Assembly (NCBI RefSeq): GCF_029917005.1
Contig: NZ_CP123967.1
Coordinates: 620,001-684,000 of the forward strand
DNA length: 64,000 bases
Source of the DNA: Tessaracoccus lacteus
GTDB lineage: Bacteria > Actinomycetota > Actinomycetes > Propionibacteriales > Propionibacteriaceae
Direction: 5' to 3'
Shown here: one piece after another, positions 57,684 through 64,000 of the stretch
Layout of the letters: each line of letters starts with the position of its first letter
Position numbering within the stretch: position 1 is the first letter of the stretch
Translations under genes and position numbers: made by a program
Notes under the pieces: model-generated
Seen by the model: the letters and a program-made list of their open reading frames with translations, nothing else
What the model was told of the DNA's origin: nothing
Databases searched by the model: none

Positions 57684-58564
57684 GCCAGTACTCCCCGGTC
57701 CTGAACCTCCCGCTGCGGCACGCCGGCAAGGTGCGCGAGCTCTATGACATCACCGTCGACGGCAAGCCCCGCATCCTGATGGTGGCCACCGACAACATCT
57801 CCGCGTACGACTTCGTGCTCGAGACGCCCATCCCGGACAAGGGCGCGGTCCTGACGCAGCTCAGCCTGTGGTGGTTCGACCAGCTGGCGGATCTCGTTGA
57901 CAACCACGTCGTGTCCACTGACGTGCCCGCGGCCGTCGCCGGTCGCGCGACGATCGTGGAGGCGCTCGACATGATCGAGGTCGAGTGCGTCGCGCGCGGC
58001 TACCTCACCGGCTCCGGCTGGGTCGAGTACCAGGCCTCCCGCACCGTCTGCGGCGTCCCGCTGCCCGAGGGCCTGCGCGACGGCGACCGGCTGCCGGAGC
58101 CGATCTTCACCCCAGCCATCAAGGCGCCGCTGGGCGAGCACGACGAGAACGTCGACTACGCGACGGTGGCGTCGATCCACGGCGAGCAGCTCGCCTCGCG
58201 GCTGAGGGACCTGACGCTACGCATCTACTCCCGCGCCGCCGACATCGCCGCCGAACGCGGCATCATCCTCGCCGACACCAAGTTCGAGTTCGGCCGCCGC
58301 GCCGACGGCACCATCGTGCTGGCCGACGAGGTGCTGACCCCCGACTCGTCGCGCTTCTGGGACGCCGCGGCCTGGCGCCCGGGGGAGTCTCTGCCGAGCT
58401 ACGACAAGCAGTACGTCCGCGACTGGCTGACCCGCGAGTCCGGCTGGGACAAGGCGTCCGACACCCCGCCGCCCGCCCTGCCCGCCGACGTCGTCGCCGC
58501 GACCCGCGACCGCTACCTCGAGGCCTACCGCCTGCTCACCGGCGGCGAGTTCCAGCCGGCCTGA
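57680..58564 (+). CDS. purC: SAICAR synthetase
   Basis: 294 residues from GTG 57680. HAGKVRELYDI at the N-terminus, ATDNISAYDFVL, and signature regions VECVARGYLTGSGWVEY and LADTKFEFGR identify PurC. It joins aspartate to CAIR. It is coupled to the end of the cys operon by the GTGA overlap, so sulfur and purine genes may share a transcript. Confidence 0.95.
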   Translation: MSQYSPVLNLPLRHAGKVRELYDITVDGKPRILMVATDNISAYDFVLETPIPDKGAVLTQLSLWWFDQLADLVDNHVVSTDVPAAVAGRATIVEALDMIEVECVARGYLTGSGWVEYQASRTVCGVPLPEGLRDGDRLPEPIFTPAIKAPLGEHDENVDYATVASIHGEQLASRLRDLTLRIYSRAADIAAERGIILADTKFEFGRRADGTIVLADEVLTPDSSRFWDAAAWRPGESLPSYDKQYVRDWLTRESGWDKASDTPPPALPADVVAATRDRYLEAYRLLTGGEFQPA

Positions 58565-58598
58565 CGCATCTGGGCCTCGCTGAAGCCGTAAAGGCTTC

Positions 58599-58796
58599 AT
58601 GCCGAGCATTCAGATCAAGGACGTGGCCGAGGACACCCATGCGGTGCTGCGGCAGCGCGCGAGCGCGGCGCACATGTCGTTGCAGGAGTACCTGCGCTCG
58701 AAGCTGATAGCCGAGGCCGCGCAGCCGACGGTCGACGAGGTTTTCGACCGGGTCGAAGCCGGGCTGGCGGCTCGCTGTCGCTGGCGGATGCGTTGA
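58599..58796 (+). CDS. FitA/VapB-like antitoxin with frameshifted C-terminus
   Basis: 65 residues. MPSIQIKDVAEDTHAVLRQR and SLQEYLRSKLIAEA are typical of ribbon-helix-helix VapB/FitA antitoxins. The annotated tail LAARCRWRMR is abnormal: the next frame reads GGSLSLADAL, the normal antitoxin tail, so a one-base shift has occurred near residue 54. The toxin is mostly deleted downstream. DNA binding may survive; toxin binding is probably lost. Confidence 0.72.
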   Translation: MPSIQIKDVAEDTHAVLRQRASAAHMSLQEYLRSKLIAEAAQPTVDEVFDRVEAGLAARCRWRMR

Positions 58797-58812
58797 CCCC
58801 ACTCCGTTGTTG

Positions 58813-58950
58813 CCGCGCTGCTGCGAGCTCAGAGACAACCTGACGATCTACGACGCGGCCTACGTCGCCCTCGCCGAGGCCCCGCAGGTGCCCCTGCTGA
58901 CCGGCGATCGCAGGCTGTCCAGTGCAACCGGTCCCCGCTGCGTGATATAG
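58813..58950 (+). pseudogene. VapC-family PIN toxin, C-terminal remnant
   Basis: The frame ending at TAG 58948-58950 reads ELRDNLTIYDAAYVALAEAP, then VPLLTGDRRLSSATGPRC, the conserved C-terminal part of VapC PIN nucleases with two of the acidic active-site residues. The N-terminal two thirds, including the first catalytic Asp, are missing. The locus is a decayed toxin-antitoxin pair. Confidence 0.72.
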
Positions 58951-58999
58951 GTTGTGGAGGCCGGCAACTGATCCCGCCCGCCCGAGTAGGCTCACCCGC

Positions 59000-59851
59000 A
59001 TGGCAGTCAAACTCCTCGCGCTCCTCGACGGAACCCTCGCCGACGTCACGCAGCCCATCGTCCGCGCCGATGACCAGGGCGTCGTCCGCGGCGACGGCGT
59101 CTTCGACGCGACGCTCGCCATCGCCGGCGTCGCCCGCGACCTGGACGCCCACCTGGAGCGGCTGGCGCAGTCGGCCGCCATGCTGGAGCTCCCAGTGCCG
59201 GACGAGGCGGGCTTCCGTCGCGCGGTCGACGCGATCCTCGCCGCCTGGCACTGGGACGCCGACCCGGAGGCCGTGCTGCGGCTGATCCACACCCGCGGCC
59301 CCGAGGGTATCGCCGACCAGCCGAACGGCTGGGTGCTGGCCGCCCCGCTCGACGCCGCGTCGATCCGGCAGCGCACCGAGGGCGCGAAGGTCATGGTGCT
59401 CGACCGCGGCTTCGAGGGCTCCGGGGTCGCGTCCCTGCCGTGGCTGCTGCCCGGTGCGAAGTCGCTGTCCTACGGCATCAACATGGCGGCGAAGCGCTGG
59501 GCGCTGGCCCACGGCGCCGACGACGTCGTGTTCCGCTCCCCGTCGGGAGGCCTGCTCGAGGGCCCGACCTGCAGCGTGGTGCTCGACCTCGACGGCGTGC
59601 TCGTCACGCCGCCGCTCGACGGCATCCTCCGTTCGATCACCGTCGAAGAACTCGTGTCGAAGGGGCCCGAACACGGCCTCGACGTCCGCTTCGGCGAGTT
59701 GACCGTCGACGACCTCGACCGCTGCCGCGGCGCCTGGCTGCTCTCCAGCGGCCGGATCCTAGCGCGCGTCACACACGTCGACGGCCGCGAGCTGCCCGTC
59801 AGCCCGCTCGACGCGCAGGTCGCCCGCGCCGTGGACGTACCGCTGCCGTGA
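59000..59851 (+). CDS. Class IV aminotransferase (aminodeoxychorismate lyase-like)
   Basis: 283 residues from ATG 59000. The fold-IV PLP enzyme pattern is visible: DQGVVRGDGVFDATL, the Lys-bearing PWLLPGAKSLSYGINMAAKR, and FRSPSGGLLEGPTCSVV, followed by PPLDGILRSIT. Actinobacterial relatives are annotated as 4-amino-4-deoxychorismate lyase (PabC, p-aminobenzoate synthesis); branched-chain aminotransferase is the alternative. It overlaps mpg by 4 bases (GTGA). Confidence 0.82.
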   Translation: MAVKLLALLDGTLADVTQPIVRADDQGVVRGDGVFDATLAIAGVARDLDAHLERLAQSAAMLELPVPDEAGFRRAVDAILAAWHWDADPEAVLRLIHTRGPEGIADQPNGWVLAAPLDAASIRQRTEGAKVMVLDRGFEGSGVASLPWLLPGAKSLSYGINMAAKRWALAHGADDVVFRSPSGGLLEGPTCSVVLDLDGVLVTPPLDGILRSITVEELVSKGPEHGLDVRFGELTVDDLDRCRGAWLLSSGRILARVTHVDGRELPVSPLDAQVARAVDVPLP

Positions 59852-60468
59852 TCCGCGTCCCGCCGACGGTCGGCTGGGGTGACCTGAACGACGACCAGCG
59901 GGCCTTCCTCGACGGCGTCGGCGTCGCCGCGCGCGGCCTGCTCGGCGCCTCGCTGGTCGTCGACCGAGGCGAGGGCCGCGTGGCTGCTGAGATCACCGAG
60001 GTCGAGGCCTACGGCGGCGGGCTGGACCCCGCCGCCCACTCCTACCGCGGCCCGTCGGCCCGCAACGCCGCGACGTTCGGCCCGCCCTGGCACGCCTACG
60101 TCTACCGTCACCTCGGGATCCACACGTGCTTCAACGTCGTGGTGGGGGAGGAGGGCGTCCCGTCGGCGGTCCTGGTCCGGGCGGCGCGGATAGTCGAGGG
60201 CGTCGACACGGCCCGGGAGCGTCGGGCCGCCAGGGGGCGCACCCGTACCGACGCTGACCTCGCAGCCGGCCCTGCGCGGCTGACCGTCGCGCTCGGCATC
60301 GAGGTCAAGGACACCGGGGCCCCGCTCGACGGCAGCACCGGCATCGCGTTGACCCCTCGGACCGCGGCGGAGCCGCCCGTCTCCGTCGGGCCCCGCATCG
60401 GCGTCGGCAGCGCGGTCGACTACCCGCTGCGCTTCTGGATCACGGGCGAGCCGACCGTATCGAGGTGA
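59848..60468 (+). CDS. mpg: 3-methyladenine DNA glycosylase (Mpg/AAG type)
   Basis: 206 residues from GTG 59848. ITEVEAYGGGLDPAAHSYRG holds the catalytic Glu and base-flipping region, and HAYVYRHLGIHTCFNVV is conserved in AAG proteins. It removes alkylated purines from DNA. The gene is coupled to the aminotransferase. Confidence 0.92.
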   Translation: MIRVPPTVGWGDLNDDQRAFLDGVGVAARGLLGASLVVDRGEGRVAAEITEVEAYGGGLDPAAHSYRGPSARNAATFGPPWHAYVYRHLGIHTCFNVVVGEEGVPSAVLVRAARIVEGVDTARERRAARGRTRTDADLAAGPARLTVALGIEVKDTGAPLDGSTGIALTPRTAAEPPVSVGPRIGVGSAVDYPLRFWITGEPTVSR

Positions 60469-60499
60469 ATTGTCGGGGGCGCGGTCTACAGTTCCCGGC

Positions 60500-61279
60500 A
60501 TGGACCACCACCCGCAGCAGCGGGCCACCTACCTGTACGTCCGCTGGATGCTGGCGCTGCTCCCCGCGGTCCTGTTCGTCGTAACCGTCGCGTCGTCGGC
60601 GATCCGCCAGGACCTGCCCGGGTCGATCTCCGCCTACTACGGCAGCCCGGTCCGCGACGTGTTCGTCGGCGTGATGGTCGCGGTGGCCGTTTGCCTCGTC
60701 GCCTACCAGGGAGACACGCCGCTGGAGGACTACAACTTCAACGGCGGCGGCTTCTACGCGGCGTGCGTCGCGTTGATCCCCACCACCTACGCCGTCGGCT
60801 CGGTCGACGACGTGTGGAGCCTGCGGTGCTCCGTGACGGTCGTCGCGCTGCTCGCCGCGGTGCTGCTGGCCCGCGAGTGGGCCACCGGCAAGCTCGCGCA
60901 GCTGTGGGAGCAGCCGAGCCGAGTGCGCTGGTTCATCGGGGTCACGTTCGCGACGCTCATCGCTTTCCTGGCCATGACGCTGTGGCAACTGTGGACGCCG
61001 CCTGCCGAGAGCGTGACGCTCGACGGGCTGACCGGGCTCGGGATACCGCTGCGGGTGCACGACCTGGCGGCGATCCTGCTGATCTGCGCGCTGGCCGTCA
61101 GCGTCCTGATGGCGGGGGAGCGGGTCATCTTCGGTGCGATGGTCGTCGGGCCGCTGGCGGCCTGGGGCCTGTCCGCCGCGTTCGCGCCCGGGCACTTCGT
61201 GATCCTGCTCGAGTGGTGGGAGATCGTCTGCTTCTGCGTGTTCTGGGTCCGCGCGACGCTGGGCGCCGCCGACGACTGA
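60500..61279 (+). CDS. Multi-span membrane protein of unknown function
   Basis: 259 residues with about seven spans. SISAYYGSPVRDVFVGVMVA and LVAYQGDTPLEDYNFNGGGF resemble a set of unnamed bacterial membrane proteins distantly like DUF998; I cannot name the family with confidence. It lies 31 bases after mpg and converges with the aminotransferase (6 bases). Confidence 0.7.
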   Translation: MDHHPQQRATYLYVRWMLALLPAVLFVVTVASSAIRQDLPGSISAYYGSPVRDVFVGVMVAVAVCLVAYQGDTPLEDYNFNGGGFYAACVALIPTTYAVGSVDDVWSLRCSVTVVALLAAVLLAREWATGKLAQLWEQPSRVRWFIGVTFATLIAFLAMTLWQLWTPPAESVTLDGLTGLGIPLRVHDLAAILLICALAVSVLMAGERVIFGAMVVGPLAAWGLSAAFAPGHFVILLEWWEIVCFCVFWVRATLGAADD

Positions 61280-61285
61280 CCGGCG

Positions 61286-62455
61286 TCAGCGGTCCTGGAA
61301 GGCGACGATGCGCTCGATCGCCTCGCGGATCGCGGCGGTGCCGGCCGCGAAGCTGATCCGCACGCTGCGGTGCCCGCCGACGGCGTCGAAGTCGGTGCCG
61401 GGCGTCAGCGCCACCCCCGTCGCCTCCAACAGGGCCGCCGCGTAGGCGGATGAGGTGCCGTGGCGCTCCAGCTGCGGGCCGAGGTCTGCGTAGTAGTAGA
61501 ACGCGCCGTCCGCCGGTGCCGAGACCCCCCACCCCAGCCGGGGCTCGGCGTCGAGGAGGAGTCGACGGGCCTCGGCGAAGTCGCGGACGGCGTCGTCGCA
61601 CTGCGCGTAGGACGCGTCGGTGAAGGACTCGACGGCGGCGAACTGGGCCGGGGCGGGCGGGCACAGCGCGAGGTTGCCGGCCAGCGCGTCGATGGCGGCC
61701 ATCAGGTCCGGGGGTGCCAGCAGCCAGCCGACCCGCCACCCCGTCATGCCCCAGTACTTGCTCCAGGATGAGACGACGATCGGACCGGGGCCGAACTCGC
61801 GGGCCGAGGTGCCGCGGGAGTCGCCGTAGGTGACGCCGTGGTAGATCTCGTCGCTGACCAGCCGCACACCGTTCGCGTCGCACCAGGCGACCAGCGCGGC
61901 CAGCTCGTCCCGCGTGACCATAGTGCCGGTCGGGTTGGCGGGGGAGGCAAGCGCCAGTCCCGCCAGCGGGCTCCGCGCGTGCTCGGCTTCGAGCATCGCG
62001 ACCGTCGGCTGGAAGCGCACGTCTGCGCCGCAGTCCAGGTCGACGACCTCGCAGCCCAGCGAGCTCAGGATGTTGCGGTACGCGGGGTACCCGGGCCGCG
62101 CGAGCGCGACGCGGTCGCCCGCGTCGAAGGCGGCGAGGAAGGCGAGCAGGAAGGCGCCGGACGAGCCGGTGGTGACGGCGATCTCGGACGGGTCGACGTC
62201 GATGCCGTACCAGCGGGCGTAGTGGCCGGCCAGCGCCTCGCGCAGCGGCGCGATGCCGAGCGCCGGGGTGTAGCCGAAGGTCGTGTGGGCGGCGTGCAGG
62301 CGGGCGGCCTCCTCGTCGACGGCGGTCGGGGCGCCGGCGACCGGCTCGCCCGCGCAGAGCGAGATGACGTCGACGCCGCGGGCGCGCAGCCGGGCCACCT
62401 CGTCGAGGATGGTCATGACCTCGAACGGGGGAACCTGAGAGCGGGCCGACACCAT
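61286..62455 (-). CDS. PLP-dependent aminotransferase, class I/II (aspartate aminotransferase-like)
   Basis: 389 residues from ATG 62455. PLP Lys in SSWSKYWGMTGWRVGW, Asn region ASPANPTGTM, Asp/Tyr region LVSDEIYHGVTY, and the terminal carboxylate-binding Arg in HRSVRISFA. Substrate specificity is not predictable beyond an amino-acid/2-oxo-acid exchange. An in-frame ATG at 62476 is the alternative start. Confidence 0.9.
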   Translation of the reverse strand: MVSARSQVPPFEVMTILDEVARLRARGVDVISLCAGEPVAGAPTAVDEEAARLHAAHTTFGYTPALGIAPLREALAGHYARWYGIDVDPSEIAVTTGSSGAFLLAFLAAFDAGDRVALARPGYPAYRNILSSLGCEVVDLDCGADVRFQPTVAMLEAEHARSPLAGLALASPANPTGTMVTRDELAALVAWCDANGVRLVSDEIYHGVTYGDSRGTSAREFGPGPIVVSSWSKYWGMTGWRVGWLLAPPDLMAAIDALAGNLALCPPAPAQFAAVESFTDASYAQCDDAVRDFAEARRLLLDAEPRLGWGVSAPADGAFYYYADLGPQLERHGTSSAYAAALLEATGVALTPGTDFDAVGGHRSVRISFAAGTAAIREAIERIVAFQDR

Positions 62456-62572
62456 GCCGTCGAGGCTACCCGGCAAGGCACGGATCCGGCGGGGTCGCCG
62501 CGTTCCCGCCGCGTCGTGGGACGTCGCCCCGTTGCCGGGCCCGGACGCCGTGCCATGCCCTAGAGTGGCGCC

Positions 62573-62812
62573 ATGCCACGCGTCGTCGTCAACGTCATGC
62601 CGAAGCCCGAGATCCTCGATCCGCAGGGGAAGGCCGTCACCGGCGCCCTCAAGCGTCTCGGTTTCCAGGGGCTGTCGGTCCGTCAGGGCAAGCGGTTCGA
62701 GGTGGAGGTCGAGGGCGAGGTCACTGACGAGGTGCTCGCCGAGATCGGCCGGGCGGCGGAGATGCTGCTCGCCAACACCGTCATCGAGTCCTTCGACGTG
62801 GTGGCCGACTGA
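62573..62812 (+). CDS. purS: Phosphoribosylformylglycinamidine synthase subunit PurS
   Basis: 79 residues: [20 protein letters not shown] and [20 protein letters not shown] are PurS features. It bridges PurQ and PurL in the FGAM synthase complex. Its stop overlaps the purQ start (TGATG). Confidence 0.95.
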   Translation: MPRVVVNVMPKPEILDPQGKAVTGALKRLGFQGLSVRQGKRFEVEVEGEVTDEVLAEIGRAAEMLLANTVIESFDVVAD

Positions 62813-63486
62813 TGACCCGCGTCGGGGTGGTCACGTTCCCCGGATCCCTGGATGACCACGACGCCCTGCGCGCCGTGCAGCTCTCGGGTGCCGAGGCCGT
62901 GCCGCTGTGGCACGGCTCCGACTCCATCGAGGGCGTCGACGCCATCGTCCTGCCCGGCGGCTTCTCCTACGGCGACTACCTGCGCTGCGGTGCGATCGCC
63001 CGGTTCAGTCCCGTGATGGGCACCGTGATCGACGCGGCGAAGAAGGGCATGCCCGTCCTGGGCATCTGCAACGGTTTCCAGCTGCTGTGCGAGGCGCACC
63101 TGCTGCCCGGCGCGATGATCCGCAACGCCGGCCAGAAGTTCATCTGCCGCGACGAGCGCCTGCGCGTCGAGACCATCGACACCACCTGGACCTGCGCCTT
63201 CGAGAAGGGGCAGGAGATCACCATCGCGCTGAAGAACGGCGAGGGGAACTACCAGGCCTCGTCCGAGACGCTCAAGCAGCTCGAGGACAGCGACCGCGTC
63301 GTATTCCGCTACCTCGACAACCCGAACGGGTCCGCGAACGACATCGCCGGCATCACCAACGAGCGCGGCAACGTCGTCGGCCTGATGCCGCACCCCGAGC
63401 ACAACGTGGAGGAGCTGACGGGGTCGTCGCTGGATGGCAAGGCGTTCTTCGATTCCGTGCTGCAGTTCCTCGCCGTGCGGGTCTGA
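62812..63486 (+). CDS. purQ: Phosphoribosylformylglycinamidine synthase subunit PurQ
   Basis: 224 residues, class I glutamine amidotransferase. Nucleophile Cys86 in [10 protein letters not shown], catalytic His/Glu in [11 protein letters not shown]. It supplies ammonia to PurL. purL does not follow directly in the window; a repeat and a DUF2332 gene come next. Confidence 0.96.
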   Translation: MTRVGVVTFPGSLDDHDALRAVQLSGAEAVPLWHGSDSIEGVDAIVLPGGFSYGDYLRCGAIARFSPVMGTVIDAAKKGMPVLGICNGFQLLCEAHLLPGAMIRNAGQKFICRDERLRVETIDTTWTCAFEKGQEITIALKNGEGNYQASSETLKQLEDSDRVVFRYLDNPNGSANDIAGITNERGNVVGLMPHPEHNVEELTGSSLDGKAFFDSVLQFLAVRV

Positions 63487-63498
63487 CTCCTTCCCGCA

Positions 63499-63592
63499 GA
63501 CGCCAACGATATTTCCCCGACGCCAACGAAATACACAGACGCCAACGATATACACGCGAATATCGTTGGCGTCTGCGTATTTCGTTGGCGTC
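63499..63592. repeat. Hairpin-rich 19-bp-period repeat, copy D (type 2)
   Basis: Left units GACGCCAACGAT (63499), GACGCCAACGAA (63519), GACGCCAACGAT (63538); right units ATCGTTGGCGTC (63562) and TTCGTTGGCGTC (63581). The arms pair around a short CGCG-containing loop. It lacks the CCATGG palindrome of copies A-C but shares their 19-bp period and the TGGCGTCTGC core. Confidence 0.85.
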
Positions 63593-63624
63593 TGCAATGG
63601 GACAGCCATGAGGGGAGGGCGGGG

Positions 63625-64000
63625 ATGAAGGCGGTCCACGCGTACGAGGCGATGCCCATCGACGAGCTGTACCGGTGGTTCGCGGGCGAGGCCGAGCCGA
63701 CGTCGCCCGTCTGGGCGACGCTGTGCCGCTGGATCGCGGAGACGCCGACGCTGACCGCGCGCCTCGACGCGCTGCCGGGCCGCAAACGGCAGCCGAACCT
63801 GTTCCTCGCCGCCGTCCGCTACCTCGACGGGCCCACCGCCCCGGGGCCGGGGTTCCTCGACTGGGTCGACGGGAACTGGGCGGCCATCGAGGCGACGATC
63901 CTTGCTCGGCGCACCCAGACGAACGAGCCTGGCCGCCTGGCCGTGCTCGCCCCGGCGCTCGCAAGCCTGCCTCAGCCGGTCGCGCTGCTGGAGATCGGCT
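63625..64000 (+). CDS. DUF2332 family protein, N-terminal part (cut by window edge)
   Basis: 125 residues to the edge from ATG 63625 with a GGAGGGCGGGG stretch upstream. RQPNLFLAAVRYL, LARRTQTNEPGRLAVLAPAL and PQPVALLEIG match the N-terminal conserved part of DUF2332. The function is unknown. It may be read from its own promoter given the repeat between it and purQ. Confidence 0.82.
   Translation, partial: MKAVHAYEAMPIDELYRWFAGEAEPTSPVWATLCRWIAETPTLTARLDALPGRKRQPNLFLAAVRYLDGPTAPGPGFLDWVDGNWAAIEATILARRTQTNEPGRLAVLAPALASLPQPVALLEIG

Noticed and set aside
63353-63964. Reverse-strand frames across repeat D and the DUF2332 start
   Set aside because: They traverse inverted repeats and oppose two well-supported genes; the translations are Arg/Ser-rich and unlike any protein.

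Overview
This is high-GC DNA from a Gram-positive actinobacterium. The evidence is a mycothiol synthase next to a GlnR-type regulator, many GTG and TTG starts, ATGA/GTGA gene overlaps, and a cysI-X-H-D-N-Y sulfur operon ordered as in corynebacteria. Gene content (two sugar-oligomer ABC import clusters, DhaKLM, PntAB, HMW-FabG fatty-acid cluster, PPK1 plus PPK2) would fit a member of the Propionibacteriaceae; that placement is inference. The window is ordinary chromosome with one small accessory patch at about 32.1-35.3 kb. No tRNA, rRNA, CRISPR array or prophage was seen.

Layout. 0-4.5 kb: start of ppk1, mshD and glnR (minus strand); then an exported glycan-binding-like protein, dtd, a 41-residue membrane peptide translationally coupled to a nitrobindin-like protein, and ygfZ. 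4.5-11.9 kb: a GH42 beta-galactosidase operon with an ABC importer (minus strand), diverging from its LacI-type regulator across repeated operators. 11.9-18.4 kb: membrane acyltransferase, tpx, PPK2, EamA exporter, a PadR regulator with an unusual Gly/Arg tail and large inverted-repeat operator, and typA. 18.5-25.2 kb: a second LacI-controlled sugar cluster (binding protein, two permeases, GH3 glycosidase). Neither sugar importer has its own ATPase gene here.

25.2-32.1 kb: DUF3151 protein, dhaKLM (PTS-type dihydroxyacetone kinase), purA, small membrane protein, purD and a DUF3048 lipoprotein. 32.1-35.3 kb: two almost identical hairpin-rich repeats flank a MazEF-type module, an IS110-family element and an exported protein of unknown function. 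35.3-42.2 kb: a fatty-acid (beta-oxidation-like) cluster with TetR regulator, resembling the fadE5-fadA2-fabG4-htdX set of mycobacteria, followed by map. 42.3-50.9 kb: purB, pntAB, a lipoprotein, and a gluABCD-type amino-acid importer. 51.1-52.1 kb: an orphan TadE-like protein and a truncated, frameshifted GH51 arabinofuranosidase remnant. 52.2-58.6 kb: assimilatory sulfate reduction operon leading into purC. 58.6-64 kb: decayed VapBC locus, aminotransferase class IV, mpg, a membrane protein, an aminotransferase, purS-purQ, and the start of a DUF2332 gene.

Six purine genes (purA, purD, purB, purC, purS, purQ) lie within 35 kb but in separate units. The most unusual non-coding content is a family of 19-bp-period inverted-repeat elements in four places (two sequence subtypes sharing the core TGGCGTCTGC), and a structured non-coding stretch beside the IS110 transposase with guide-like matches to the element end, which is a candidate bridge RNA.
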